Source: Paenibacillus ginsengarvi
GTDB lineage: Bacteria; Bacillota; Bacilli; Paenibacillales; NBRC-103111
Length of the DNA: 64,000 nt
Assembly: GCF_003626695.1 (NCBI RefSeq)
Contig: NZ_RBAH01000012.1
Location: 62,001-126,000 of the forward strand
Direction of reading: 5' to 3'
The notes beneath the pieces are model-generated. The model searched no databases. It was not told the DNA's origin and saw only the letters and a program-made list of their open reading frames with translations. Of the stretch, positions 36,263 through 44,414 are shown piece after piece. A program made the translations under genes and the position numbers. How positions within the stretch are numbered: the stretch's first letter is position 1; each line of letters begins with the position of its first letter.

Positions 36263-39200
36263 CTATAAATACGTGTAGTTTTTGTTCACAATTATCAGGC
36301 ACACGTTCCACTTCTCGCCCGCCTTCGTGCGAAAACGGATTTGCGCGTACCCGTCCTTCCGCTGATCGACCGGTACGATCGTCGAGGCGAACTCGCCCGC
36401 CCGCAGCGTCCGCTCCGGCTTCCATACGATCTGGCTGACTTCGATCTCCGTATACGTCGCGGAGCCGTAATCGCCGGTCACGATCAGCGCGTCGTACCGG
36501 CCTCTCGGCAGCTCCAGCACGAACGTCCTCTCCTCCGTCCCGCCTACGCTGTCTCGCCGCAGCAGATCGGGCCCGCCCGAATCGGCGGCGCTTAAGCCGT
36601 CCGCACATGCCCAACCGATGCCGCTGCGCGGCGAGAAGACGGTGTCCGCCGTCATTTTGCGGAACGCTTGGCCCAGTATGCCTTGATCCCTATGCACCTG
36701 TCTCGGCAGCGCCTCCGCGTAATCTTTGTCCAGCCGCTCCTTCGGTACGCCGAAGTCAAGCCGGTAAGCGGCAAGCCGCGATTCCCGGTGATTGCCCGCT
36801 ACATAGTCGAACGTAAAGTGGTCGAGCAGCTTATCATGCAACGTATCCCGGTTTTTGCCCACGTACACCCGGCGGTTCGTATGGGCTACATGCACACGCG
36901 GACGAGCTTCGTCGAGCCTGACGCGCGGTTTCTCCGCCAGCAGTGCGGCTATGCTTTCCTCGGCCGGATGGAGCGCGTACTCGCAGCCTTTTTCCGTATC
37001 GAATACGATAACGTCTCCGTCCAGACGGCTTTCCGCCGGAAGCCATTCACGGCCTTCCAGCCGCGATACCGCAACTTTCGCAGAGGTCGCGAACGGGTTT
37101 CGCACAGTTGCGCGCGAGCCGGCCAGGCTTTTGAGCCGAACCCATGCCGTACGGCCTTGAATCATCGCCGCACTAACCTCGAAAGCGCCGACGGCCAGCA
37201 AGTCGCGAAACGCGCAGTCATGCCACTTTGGATACGTCCGCACCTGTTTCGCAACATCATGCTCGTACAGGCCGATCATCCGCTCCGGTTCGCTCTCCCC
37301 GGTCGGCACCGCCGGGAAGACGTCGATGACGCCGCCGTAGCTTTGCAGCAGCATTTCGTTAACGGCGGCAACCACCTCGCCGGAAGCCTCCATGACGTGC
37401 GGATAATAAAGCGGCTCGTTCGTAATGTTGCAATAGTTCATCCAGCGCTCCGTTTCCTCGGCGAACAGGCCGTTCGGGCGCAGCGACAAATCGATGCCCT
37501 GCTCGTACAGCAGCCGCAGCGCCGTATTCCCTTTCCCGAGCCGGGAAGCGGCGGCGGACAGCCAGCCGAACTGGAACACGCCGTACTCCGTATGCCGCTC
37601 TGCATAACGCAGCGTGTTCTCGGCCCGCTTCCGCAGCGTCTCCTCGCTGTAGCGGTCGATCTCGCCGATCGGATAGATCGGCATCAGCAAGGACGGATGG
37701 CGCAGATGCAAGTCCGCCGGCGCCCACTCCGAATCCCGCAGTACATCGCCATATGTGCCGGAAATGGCTGTCGGATAAGGAGCGAGACGATCCGCCAGCG
37801 CTGCCCAGGCGGTCCGCTCGGCTTCCGGTTCGCCAAGCGTTAGGCTCGCTTCCGCCGTCATCTTCAGCAAGTATCGGAGCGTGGCCAGCGTACTGACCGA
37901 GTTGCGGGTGAGCGGACCTTGCTCCGGCGAAATGTCGGGGAACACATCGTAACGATCCTGGGCCGCATCGTATTGCAAATACCCTTCGAAAAAGCGGACA
38001 AGCTGCTTAAACAGCGGATACGCTTTCTCCCGCAGAAACGCCTCGTCCATGCTGTAGCGGTAGTAATCCCACAAAAATTGCGCGCACCACGGCCAAATGC
38101 TCAAATACAGCGCGTGCGGATAATCCGCGGCATAACCCTCCAGGCCGTAAAATTGCTCCGCCATCGCTTCAGCCGCGGCCGTATACGAAAGCAGCGCGTC
38201 GTTAAACGCTTCCGCCACCTCCAGATGATTGGCCGTATAAAGCGGCCAAAAGGCGGCCTGAATGTTAACGTCCCAATACCACATGCTGCCCCATTTGGTC
38301 GGCTGCTTAATATCCCACAGGCCGTTCAGCCCGCAAGCCTGCTCGTACATGCGGCCGCCCTTCCCGCTGCTGCAGGCGATCGCGTACAAGTTGACGTGCC
38401 ACAAATCCTCCAGCATACTGTCGGGCAGACTAACCGACGATCGCTTCCAGAAGCTTCGCCAATACGCCTCGTGACGCTCTGTAATCGCCGCGACCCGCGA
38501 AGCGATGCCATCCATACGCCGAAGCGCGGTTTGCAGCAAATCCGCCGTTTCCTCCTCGGTCACGACCGTCGTCAAAATCGTTACGTTCTCCCCCGCGTCA
38601 TGGAGGTTCACGCGAATGGCATCCTCCGTAATAACAGCTTGTCCCTTCGCGCCTACCAGCTTCGTCATAACGAGGAACGTAAACGGACCGAACCGCTCCT
38701 TGTCCTCACCATCCGAGTAGAAGGAGCCTGTATAATAAAACGTAGTGTCGTCCGCCTGACCGTAATGGACCGTCATATCCGCATATCTTCTCGCAGGAAC
38801 CGACATTTCGATCGCGGGTACAAGCTCCCCGCCCGTCTGTCTGATCTGTGTAACGACGACATCTTCGCAATCGGCGATAAACGTCCGCGTGTCGAGGTAG
38901 CGTTCCCCCTTCTCGATCCGCAAGTCGACCTGCGCCGTTTCGACGCTGAGGCGCAGCGAATAGTTGTCCGGCTCTGCCAGCTCGGACGATGGATACAGCC
39001 GTATTTCTCCGGTCGGATAATGGGTCACGCCCCCGGATGGCTTACCGTATCTGCGATAAAAATTGTTCGCGGAGAACGAATCGCCGTACAAATAAAACGG
39101 GCCTTCCTCGGGGTTCCGGTACATCTCCGTTACCCGCCGCTTCAGCTCCTCGAACGTAAAGCCGTACATGCGCGAGAAGTCGCGCTTATTCCCGCTTCGG

Positions 39201-39367
39201 TACGTCTTGCTGTACCGGTGCAGCTTCTGGTAGTACACCTCATAATGATTCATCGCCATCGTCAGCGTATGATCCTCGAAAAACATCATGCCGCCAAATC
39301 GGCCGTTGCCGAGCGGAAGCGCCTCGTTCCAGCCGCTCGGAGCATTGTCATACGTTATCGTGTGCAT
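36263..39367 (-). CDS. Glycoside hydrolase family 95-like protein (alpha-L-fucosidase type)
   Basis: 1034-residue cytosolic enzyme. The N-terminal beta-sandwich begins with the family pattern NEALPLGNGRFGGMMF. An alpha/alpha-barrel follows, containing NLYAIACSS, GLNGLWDIKQPTKWGSMWYWDVNIQ and AADYPHALYLSIWPWC, then IDVFPAVP and a C-terminal beta domain of about 250 residues. No signal peptide, so it would act on imported oligosaccharides. Families 65 and 95 share this layout; the N-terminal pattern favours 95. The ATG at 39367 is eight bases after AAAGGGAG. A divergent AraC gene probably controls it. Confidence 0.8.
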   Translation of the reverse strand: MHTITYDNAPSGWNEALPLGNGRFGGMMFFEDHTLTMAMNHYEVYYQKLHRYSKTYRSGNKRDFSRMYGFTFEELKRRVTEMYRNPEEGPFYLYGDSFSANNFYRRYGKPSGGVTHYPTGEIRLYPSSELAEPDNYSLRLSVETAQVDLRIEKGERYLDTRTFIADCEDVVVTQIRQTGGELVPAIEMSVPARRYADMTVHYGQADDTTFYYTGSFYSDGEDKERFGPFTFLVMTKLVGAKGQAVITEDAIRVNLHDAGENVTILTTVVTEEETADLLQTALRRMDGIASRVAAITERHEAYWRSFWKRSSVSLPDSMLEDLWHVNLYAIACSSGKGGRMYEQACGLNGLWDIKQPTKWGSMWYWDVNIQAAFWPLYTANHLEVAEAFNDALLSYTAAAEAMAEQFYGLEGYAADYPHALYLSIWPWCAQFLWDYYRYSMDEAFLREKAYPLFKQLVRFFEGYLQYDAAQDRYDVFPDISPEQGPLTRNSVSTLATLRYLLKMTAEASLTLGEPEAERTAWAALADRLAPYPTAISGTYGDVLRDSEWAPADLHLRHPSLLMPIYPIGEIDRYSEETLRKRAENTLRYAERHTEYGVFQFGWLSAAASRLGKGNTALRLLYEQGIDLSLRPNGLFAEETERWMNYCNITNEPLYYPHVMEASGEVVAAVNEMLLQSYGGVIDVFPAVPTGESEPERMIGLYEHDVAKQVRTYPKWHDCAFRDLLAVGAFEVSAAMIQGRTAWVRLKSLAGSRATVRNPFATSAKVAVSRLEGREWLPAESRLDGDVIVFDTEKGCEYALHPAEESIAALLAEKPRVRLDEARPRVHVAHTNRRVYVGKNRDTLHDKLLDHFTFDYVAGNHRESRLAAYRLDFGVPKERLDKDYAEALPRQVHRDQGILGQAFRKMTADTVFSPRSGIGWACADGLSAADSGGPDLLRRDSVGGTEERTFVLELPRGRYDALIVTGDYGSATYTEIEVSQIVWKPERTLRAGEFASTIVPVDQRKDGYAQIRFRTKAGEKWNVCLIIVNKNYTYL

Positions 39368-39479
39368 GGTGCGCGCTCCCTTTTCTCGAAAGTCCGGTAT
39401 CATTATGTATTGTAGCGCAGTAGTTCTATAATGGATTTGAACAAAGCAACGGCTTCTCCATAAATTTAACAAAATATGG

Positions 39480-40361
39480 GTGACTATCCGTATGGATTTA
39501 AACCGTAACGACTTTTTGAAGCAGCTTTTGTCCAACCTGCAGGCGGACGTGACGATTGCGCAATTAACGAAGGTATCGCCGAGCTGGGGTCACGCGAACT
39601 ACACGCCGGACATCCACAGGCTTTACTATATCCTCGACGGCGAGGGCGTCTTCCAACTCGACGATACCGTACTCGAGGCAAAACCCGGACAGTTGTACCT
39701 GCTTCCCGCCGGCGTAAAACAGACGTTATCGACGTCCGCCCCGCGCACGTTATATAAATACTGGTGCCATTTTACCGCATCGATCGGGGATCTGAACCCG
39801 TTCCAGGTGATGAAGCTGCCTTACCGGATCGAGGTGAGCGGCGCATCATCGGCGGCGGAAGCGGAGGCGTTGTTCGCGGAGCTTGTCCGGTTTAAACGCC
39901 GTAATGAGCTTGCAGCCGCGCTGAAGGTGAAGTCGATTTTGTTCGACCTGCTCCGCTTCTACATGGAACGGGCCGAAGTGACGGAGAAACAGACGAATGC
40001 TTCGCTGACGTACGAAAAAATGAAAACGGCCGCCGCTTATATGAAGGAGCATCTGGCGTCCGAGCTGTCCGTGGAGGAGCTCGCCCGGCTGTTCCATTTG
40101 AGCCCGAATTATTTCGCCCAGCAGTTCAAAACAATGCTCGGCGCATCGCCGATGCAATATTTGAAGCGCATCCGCCTCGCTAAAGCGGTGGAACTGCTGC
40201 GGGCCACCGATCTGTCCGTAACGGACGTGGCTGCCGCCGTCGGCATGGAGCTGCATTACTTCAGCCGGCTGTTCAAAAGCTGGCAAAACTTCTCGCCCAA
40301 GGAGTATCGGCAGCTGTATCGGAAGCGGGGATCGGCCAAAAAAGATGCGGACGACCGTTAG
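39480..40361 (+). CDS. AraC-family regulator divergent from the GH95-like gene
   Basis: 293-residue regulator with a cupin sensor (about 35-100; HRLYYILDGEGVFQLDD) and an AraC domain (about 190-290; LSVEELARLFHLSPNYFAQQ and LSVTDVAAAVGMELHYFSRL). The start is uncertain: a GTG at 39480 or an ATG at 39492, neither with a strong SD. It is divergently arranged with the GH95-like glycosidase over 112 bases, the usual layout for an activator sensing the substrate. The NUDIX gene follows 36 bases downstream. Confidence 0.87.
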   Translation: MTIRMDLNRNDFLKQLLSNLQADVTIAQLTKVSPSWGHANYTPDIHRLYYILDGEGVFQLDDTVLEAKPGQLYLLPAGVKQTLSTSAPRTLYKYWCHFTASIGDLNPFQVMKLPYRIEVSGASSAAEAEALFAELVRFKRRNELAAALKVKSILFDLLRFYMERAEVTEKQTNASLTYEKMKTAAAYMKEHLASELSVEELARLFHLSPNYFAQQFKTMLGASPMQYLKRIRLAKAVELLRATDLSVTDVAAAVGMELHYFSRLFKSWQNFSPKEYRQLYRKRGSAKKDADDR

Positions 40362-40397
40362 ACTCGGGCCCACTTACAGAGAGGAGAACTGAAAACG

Positions 40398-40838
40398 ATG
40401 CTTAAGCGATTGGTGGGCGAACTGCCAAACGATAAACGGATCGCAGGGGTTCACAGCATTCCGGTACTGGAGGACGGATCGATCGTCCTCGTCTGGGACC
40501 GCAACGAAAAGACGCTTACGACCGTAGGAGGACGGCTGGAGCCGGGGGAATCGCTGGAGGACGCGCTGGATCGGGAAACGGTCGAGGAAGCCGGTCTCGT
40601 GCTGAAGCGGGAGCGATTGCCGATTGCAGCCCTGTACTGGGAATCGACCGACACGTACACCGTTTTTTACATCGCACGGGTAGAGCGCTACGTGCCGATG
40701 CCGGCAGGCTACGAAACGACCGGACGGGTGACGTTCAGCTTCGAAACGGCTCGGCAGATGGTAGCGAAGCTCGAAGGCGAAGGACTTCGCAGCCGGCTGC
40801 TCGAATGGGCGGAGGAAGCGGCCTCGAGACTGCCGTAA
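40398..40838 (+). CDS. NUDIX hydrolase
   Basis: 146-residue pyrophosphohydrolase. The complete Nudix box is present: G45, E51, R59, E60, E63, E64 and G66 at the spacing Gx5Ex7REUxEExGU. It hydrolyses a nucleoside diphosphate linked to some moiety; the substrate cannot be read. GAGAGGAG precedes the ATG by nine bases. Close after the AraC regulator gene and probably cotranscribed, though a functional link is unclear. A GC-rich hairpin at about 40846-40880 follows. Confidence 0.9.
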   Translation: MLKRLVGELPNDKRIAGVHSIPVLEDGSIVLVWDRNEKTLTTVGGRLEPGESLEDALDRETVEEAGLVLKRERLPIAALYWESTDTYTVFYIARVERYVPMPAGYETTGRVTFSFETARQMVAKLEGEGLRSRLLEWAEEAASRLP

Positions 40839-40975
40839 ACGGCCCGCCGCAAACAAGCCCCGTCGTTTGCGGCGGGGCTTGTAGACTATATGGCTTTTCC
40901 CTATCGAGTTTACTATCGATTGTCCGCGCTAGACGAGCCGGAACGCACAACAAACCATACCCGGCCGGAGCCGAA

Positions 40976-41362
40976 TTACCCCTTGCTCTCCTGCTCGTCC
41001 ATAAACAGCCGGACAAGACGTTTCGGCGCCGCCCGTAGGTACGCCTCCTGAAGCAGATCGCCAAGCTCGTCCCATTGCTGCGGATTTTTTATCGAAACCC
41101 AGCCGTGCTGGCCGATATACGGCGTCCGGTAAAAACCTTCCTGCCGGGTAAGAATCTCCTGATTTTCGCGATCCGATTTGAACGACAGATTGGCGTCGCC
41201 ATTGTCAACTTCCCCCATCATAACAAACGATTTGCCCCGCACTTTAAATACCGAATGGCCGAAGCCGTCGACAAGCTCCTCCGCCTCCGGAAGCCCCGCG
41301 CATATGCGGCGTACATTTTGCAGCATGTTGATGCTGTTAGGTGATTTCAATTGTCGCTCCAT
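40976..41362 (-). CDS. MmcQ/YjbR family protein
   Basis: 128-residue protein with the YjbR-like double-wing fold: RRICAGLPEAEELVDGFGHSVFKVRGKSFVMM at the start (core SVFKVRGKSF), then the YIGQHGWVSI block with a conserved tryptophan. Often annotated as a DNA-binding protein, though direct evidence is thin. AAAGGAG lies eight bases before the ATG. Same strand as the DUF1697 gene 82 bases upstream. Confidence 0.85.
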   Translation of the reverse strand: MERQLKSPNSINMLQNVRRICAGLPEAEELVDGFGHSVFKVRGKSFVMMGEVDNGDANLSFKSDRENQEILTRQEGFYRTPYIGQHGWVSIKNPQQWDELGDLLQEAYLRAAPKRLVRLFMDEQESKG

Positions 41363-41444
41363 TCTCTTGGCTCCTTTCTTATTCGGCCGGGGGGCCTTGC
41401 GTCTGCTTCCCGATCCGCTTAATCTGCTTGCACCGCTGTCCCCG

Positions 41445-41990
41445 CTATTGCTCCGCGGCCATTGCGGCCAGCTTGTTCACCGTCCGCCAGTTGCGCGTTG
41501 TCGCGAGCACGCCGAGCTTTTTCTCCAAAAAATTGTTCGAGAACAGCGATTGGCCGTACCGCTCCCGGCAGAGGATGTAGGCTTCGCAGCCTATCAGCCG
41601 GTACTCGTCCACTTCGCTGCGCAGCGACGCGAGCCGCTCTGCGGCGGCCGGCTCCGGCTCCCCGGACAGAAACGAAACGTACAGCTTCGCCTCTCCTGCC
41701 GCTTCCTCCCCGCCGAACGGATTGCCCGCTATCGCCCGCTCCAGCTCTTCCTTCGTTCGGACGACAACGTCCACGCCATAGCCGAGCGCTTCGCGCAGCT
41801 TACTCTCGATGAGCAGACGCAGACGCTCCGTATCGGTCTCTTCCGCCGTGAAGACTACATTCCCGCTCTGAATATAAGTTCTTACGTTCCGCACTGGCAT
41901 CGTTTCGAACATTTCCTTCAGCCGGTCCATCTTGATCAGCTTTTGCCCGCTAACATTAATGCCGCGCAGCAGCGCAATGTAGATCGCCAT
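41445..41990 (-). CDS. DUF1697 family protein
   Basis: 181-residue cytosolic protein beginning with the family signature YIALLRGINVSGQKLIKM, followed by VRTYIQSGNVVF and the C-terminal NNFLEKKLGVLATTRNWRTV. Function unknown. GGAGG precedes the ATG. Probably cotranscribed with the MmcQ/YjbR gene. Confidence 0.9.
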   Translation of the reverse strand: MAIYIALLRGINVSGQKLIKMDRLKEMFETMPVRNVRTYIQSGNVVFTAEETDTERLRLLIESKLREALGYGVDVVVRTKEELERAIAGNPFGGEEAAGEAKLYVSFLSGEPEPAAAERLASLRSEVDEYRLIGCEAYILCRERYGQSLFSNNFLEKKLGVLATTRNWRTVNKLAAMAAEQ

Positions 41991-42158
41991 AACCTTCGCT
42001 TATCCTCCTCGAAAACCAACTTGATCCGCTACCCTCATTATCGTCGATTTCCCCGTCCGAATACAGCGTTTGACGCCATACACTGCGTTTTATTTGAACT
42101 TGGTCTGTTCGCGGCTCGTTTTTTGCATGTACAATGAAGACAAAGGAAGGGATGCCGA

Positions 42159-42701
42159 GTGAAAAAAGAAAACCCGCGCCTGATTTTAATAACGGGCATT
42201 ATGGCAAGCGGCAAATCGACAGTCGCCCAGCTCGTATCCGAGCGCTTCGAGCAATCTGTGCACGTACGCGGGGACGTCTTTCGCAGAATGATAGTGAATA
42301 ACCGCAAAGAGGTTCAGCCCGATGCGGGAAACGAAGAACTGGATCAGCTTCGGCTCCGGTACCGGCTTGCCGCTCATACGGCGGACGCCTACGTCCAGGC
42401 AGGCTTTACGGCGGTAGTACAGGATGTCGTGGTCGGCCCGATGTTGAACGAATTCGTATCGTTCGTCCAAAGCCGCCCCTTCTATGTCGTAGTGCTCTGC
42501 CCGAATCCGGCCGTCGTTGCGCAAAGGGAGGCTGAGCGGCACAAAAAAGGATACGGCATCTGGACCGTAGAAGGCTTGGATGAGCTGCTGCGGAAGGAAA
42601 CGCCGCGAATCGGCATGTGGCTGGACTCGTCCGAGTTAACCGCCGAAGAAACCGCTCATCACATTTTGCACAGGCTTGAGGACGAAGCGTTAATCCAATA
42701 A
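42159..42701 (+). CDS. AAA/P-loop kinase-like protein
   Basis: 180-residue P-loop NTPase with Walker A GIMASGKST (13-21), a lid-like region rich in arginine (about 60-75) and FYVVVLCPNP as the core strand. The layout resembles chloramphenicol phosphotransferase and small gluconate- or nucleotide-type kinases; the substrate is unknown. The GTG at 42159 is about eight bases after GGAAGG. The lactone/alditol oxidase gene follows 72 bases later on the same strand. Confidence 0.8.
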   Translation: MKKENPRLILITGIMASGKSTVAQLVSERFEQSVHVRGDVFRRMIVNNRKEVQPDAGNEELDQLRLRYRLAAHTADAYVQAGFTAVVQDVVVGPMLNEFVSFVQSRPFYVVVLCPNPAVVAQREAERHKKGYGIWTVEGLDELLRKETPRIGMWLDSSELTAEETAHHILHRLEDEALIQ

Positions 42702-42773
42702 AGTGAACCTGCTGAGAAGGTAAAACGCGTTTCAAAGCGAGCTTGGAGCGCAATCCGAAGAGGAGTGGGAGTC

Positions 42774-44045
42774 GTGTCGAAGCTTCAAAACTGGGCAGGC
42801 AGCTATACGTATGGCGCTCCGGAGCTTTATATCCCCGAGCGCGTGGAGCAGATTCAGGAGCAGGTGGCCCGCAGCAGCCGGGTGAAGGCGCTCGGTACCC
42901 GTCATTCGTTTCATGACATCGCCGACAGCGCGGGAATCTTAATCTCGCTGGAGAAGCTGAACCGGGTTATCGGGCTCGATCGAACTCGCGGCACCGTAAC
43001 GGTTGAGGGCGGCATCCGGTACGGAGAGCTGTGCCGCTATCTTCATGAACACGGCTATGCGCTGCACAATTTGGCGTCGCTGCCGCATATAACGGTTGCG
43101 GGCGCATGCGCTACGGCCACTCACGGCTCCGGCGACCGAAACGGCAATCTGGCTACGGCCGTGCATGCGATGGAAGTCGTCCGGGGTGACGGGGAGACGG
43201 TTACGTTCTCCCGAGAGCCGCAAGACGAAGATATTGCCGGAGCGGCCGTCGGACTCGGAGGGCTGGGCATCGTTACCAAGCTGACGCTGGATGTCGTACC
43301 GGCTTTTCAGATCAGCCAGTCCGTATACGAAAACTTGCCTCCGGCACAGCTAGACGGCCATTTCGAACAAATCTTCTCGGGCGCCTACAGCGTCAGTCTG
43401 TTCACCGATTGGCGGCGGGAGTCGTTTAACCAAGTATGGCTTAAGCGGAACCTATCCGATCCCGGCTCCGACCAGACAGCAAGCGATTACTTCGGTGCGA
43501 CGCCTGCCGCCGGTCCCCTGCACCCGGTTCCGGGCTACCCTCCCGACAATTGCAGCGAACAGCTCGGCATTCCGGGGCCCTGGCACGAGCGGCTGGCCCA
43601 CTTCCGCATGGATTTTACGCCAAGTGCCGGAGACGAGCTGCAGAGCGAATATTTTGTTGCCCGCCGGCACGCACGCGACGCCATCAAGGCAATCGGACGG
43701 CTGCGGGAGCGCCTGTCCCCGCATCTGTACATTTCCGAAATTCGCACCATTGCAGACGATCTGTTGTGGATGAGCCCGTGCTACAAGGAGCCATCGGTGG
43801 CGATCCATTTTACGTGGAAGGCCAACGCCGAGGCCGTCCGGCAGCTGCTGCCGCTGATCGAGGAGCAGCTTGCTCCTTTTGACGCTCGACCTCACTGGGG
43901 CAAATGGTTCGCCATGCCACCCGCCCGGCTGCAATCGCTTTATGCGAAGCTGCCCGAGTTCCGCGAGTTGCTCCGCCGCTGCGACCCCGAAGGGAAATTC
44001 CGCAACGATTTCCTCAATCGATATATTTATGGGGAATCGGAGTAA
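42774..44045 (+). CDS. FAD-linked alditol oxidase-type enzyme
   Basis: 423-residue flavoprotein of the VAO family. The N-terminal FAD domain has GTRHSFHDIA, whose H44 is the expected covalent flavin attachment site, VTVEGGIRYGELCRYL and the glycine-rich ATHGSGDRNGNLAT. The C-terminal D-arabinono-1,4-lactone oxidase domain ends with FAMPPARLQSLYAKL and FRNDFLNRYI. It oxidises sugar alcohols (xylitol, sorbitol) with oxygen, giving peroxide. The GTG at 42774 is preferred because AGGAG ends eight bases before it. Monocistronic or with the kinase-like gene. Confidence 0.88.
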   Translation: MSKLQNWAGSYTYGAPELYIPERVEQIQEQVARSSRVKALGTRHSFHDIADSAGILISLEKLNRVIGLDRTRGTVTVEGGIRYGELCRYLHEHGYALHNLASLPHITVAGACATATHGSGDRNGNLATAVHAMEVVRGDGETVTFSREPQDEDIAGAAVGLGGLGIVTKLTLDVVPAFQISQSVYENLPPAQLDGHFEQIFSGAYSVSLFTDWRRESFNQVWLKRNLSDPGSDQTASDYFGATPAAGPLHPVPGYPPDNCSEQLGIPGPWHERLAHFRMDFTPSAGDELQSEYFVARRHARDAIKAIGRLRERLSPHLYISEIRTIADDLLWMSPCYKEPSVAIHFTWKANAEAVRQLLPLIEEQLAPFDARPHWGKWFAMPPARLQSLYAKLPEFRELLRRCDPEGKFRNDFLNRYIYGESE

Positions 44046-44061
44046 TCGGCGGCACGGGCTC

Positions 44062-44106
44062 AAAGTAAACAGGGGCGGTCCTTTTGGGCCGCCCCTGTTT
44101 ACTTTG
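44062..44106 (+). terminator. Strong intrinsic terminator
   Basis: Stem of about 17 base pairs, AAAGTAAACAGGGGCGG with CCGCCCCTGTTTACTTT, after the alditol oxidase gene. Confidence 0.85.
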
Positions 44107-44144
44107 TATCCATCAGTGCCCCTCGATCTCCTACGAGCTGCCCT

Positions 44145-44371
44145 TAGCGGAACTTTCACTTCCGCTACCCGGTGCTACAGCGGAACCGCGAGTTCCGCTA
44201 TTACCGCTTGGCAGGCTTTCTATGCCGGCTTAAAGGAAGTGCCGCTTCCGTTATGGTCCAAATATCCGCTCCTACTACGGCAAGTCGCGGCCATAACGGA
44301 ACTTCTGCTTCCTCTATCACCCTAAACAGCGGGTTCCCAAGAGCTATAGCGGAACTTTTGCTTCCGTTTAT
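44145..44371. repeat. Array of palindromic TAGCGGAA-N7-TTCCGCTA units
   Basis: Five 23-nt units: 44145-44167 (exact arms), 44178-44200 (exact), a decayed one near 44233-44253, 44294-44315 and 44347-44370. Each has two inverted 8-base arms around a 7-base loop that usually starts with C. Spacing is 33 bases once and 53-61 bases otherwise. It fills the 369-base gap between two convergent genes; I see no ORF in it. Confidence 0.8.
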
Positions 44372-44414
44372 CCCGTCCCGGCTGCACCTCTCGGTGGCGG
44401 GAGGCCTCATCCCT

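Noticed and set aside
39368..39535. Longer N-terminus for the GH95-like protein
   Set aside because: The extra 56 residues are basic and unconserved and overlap the divergent AraC promoter; a good SD precedes the ATG at 39367.
44145..44371. CRISPR array
   Set aside because: Units are short palindromes with variable loops and uneven spacers; no identical 24-37-base repeats and no cas genes.
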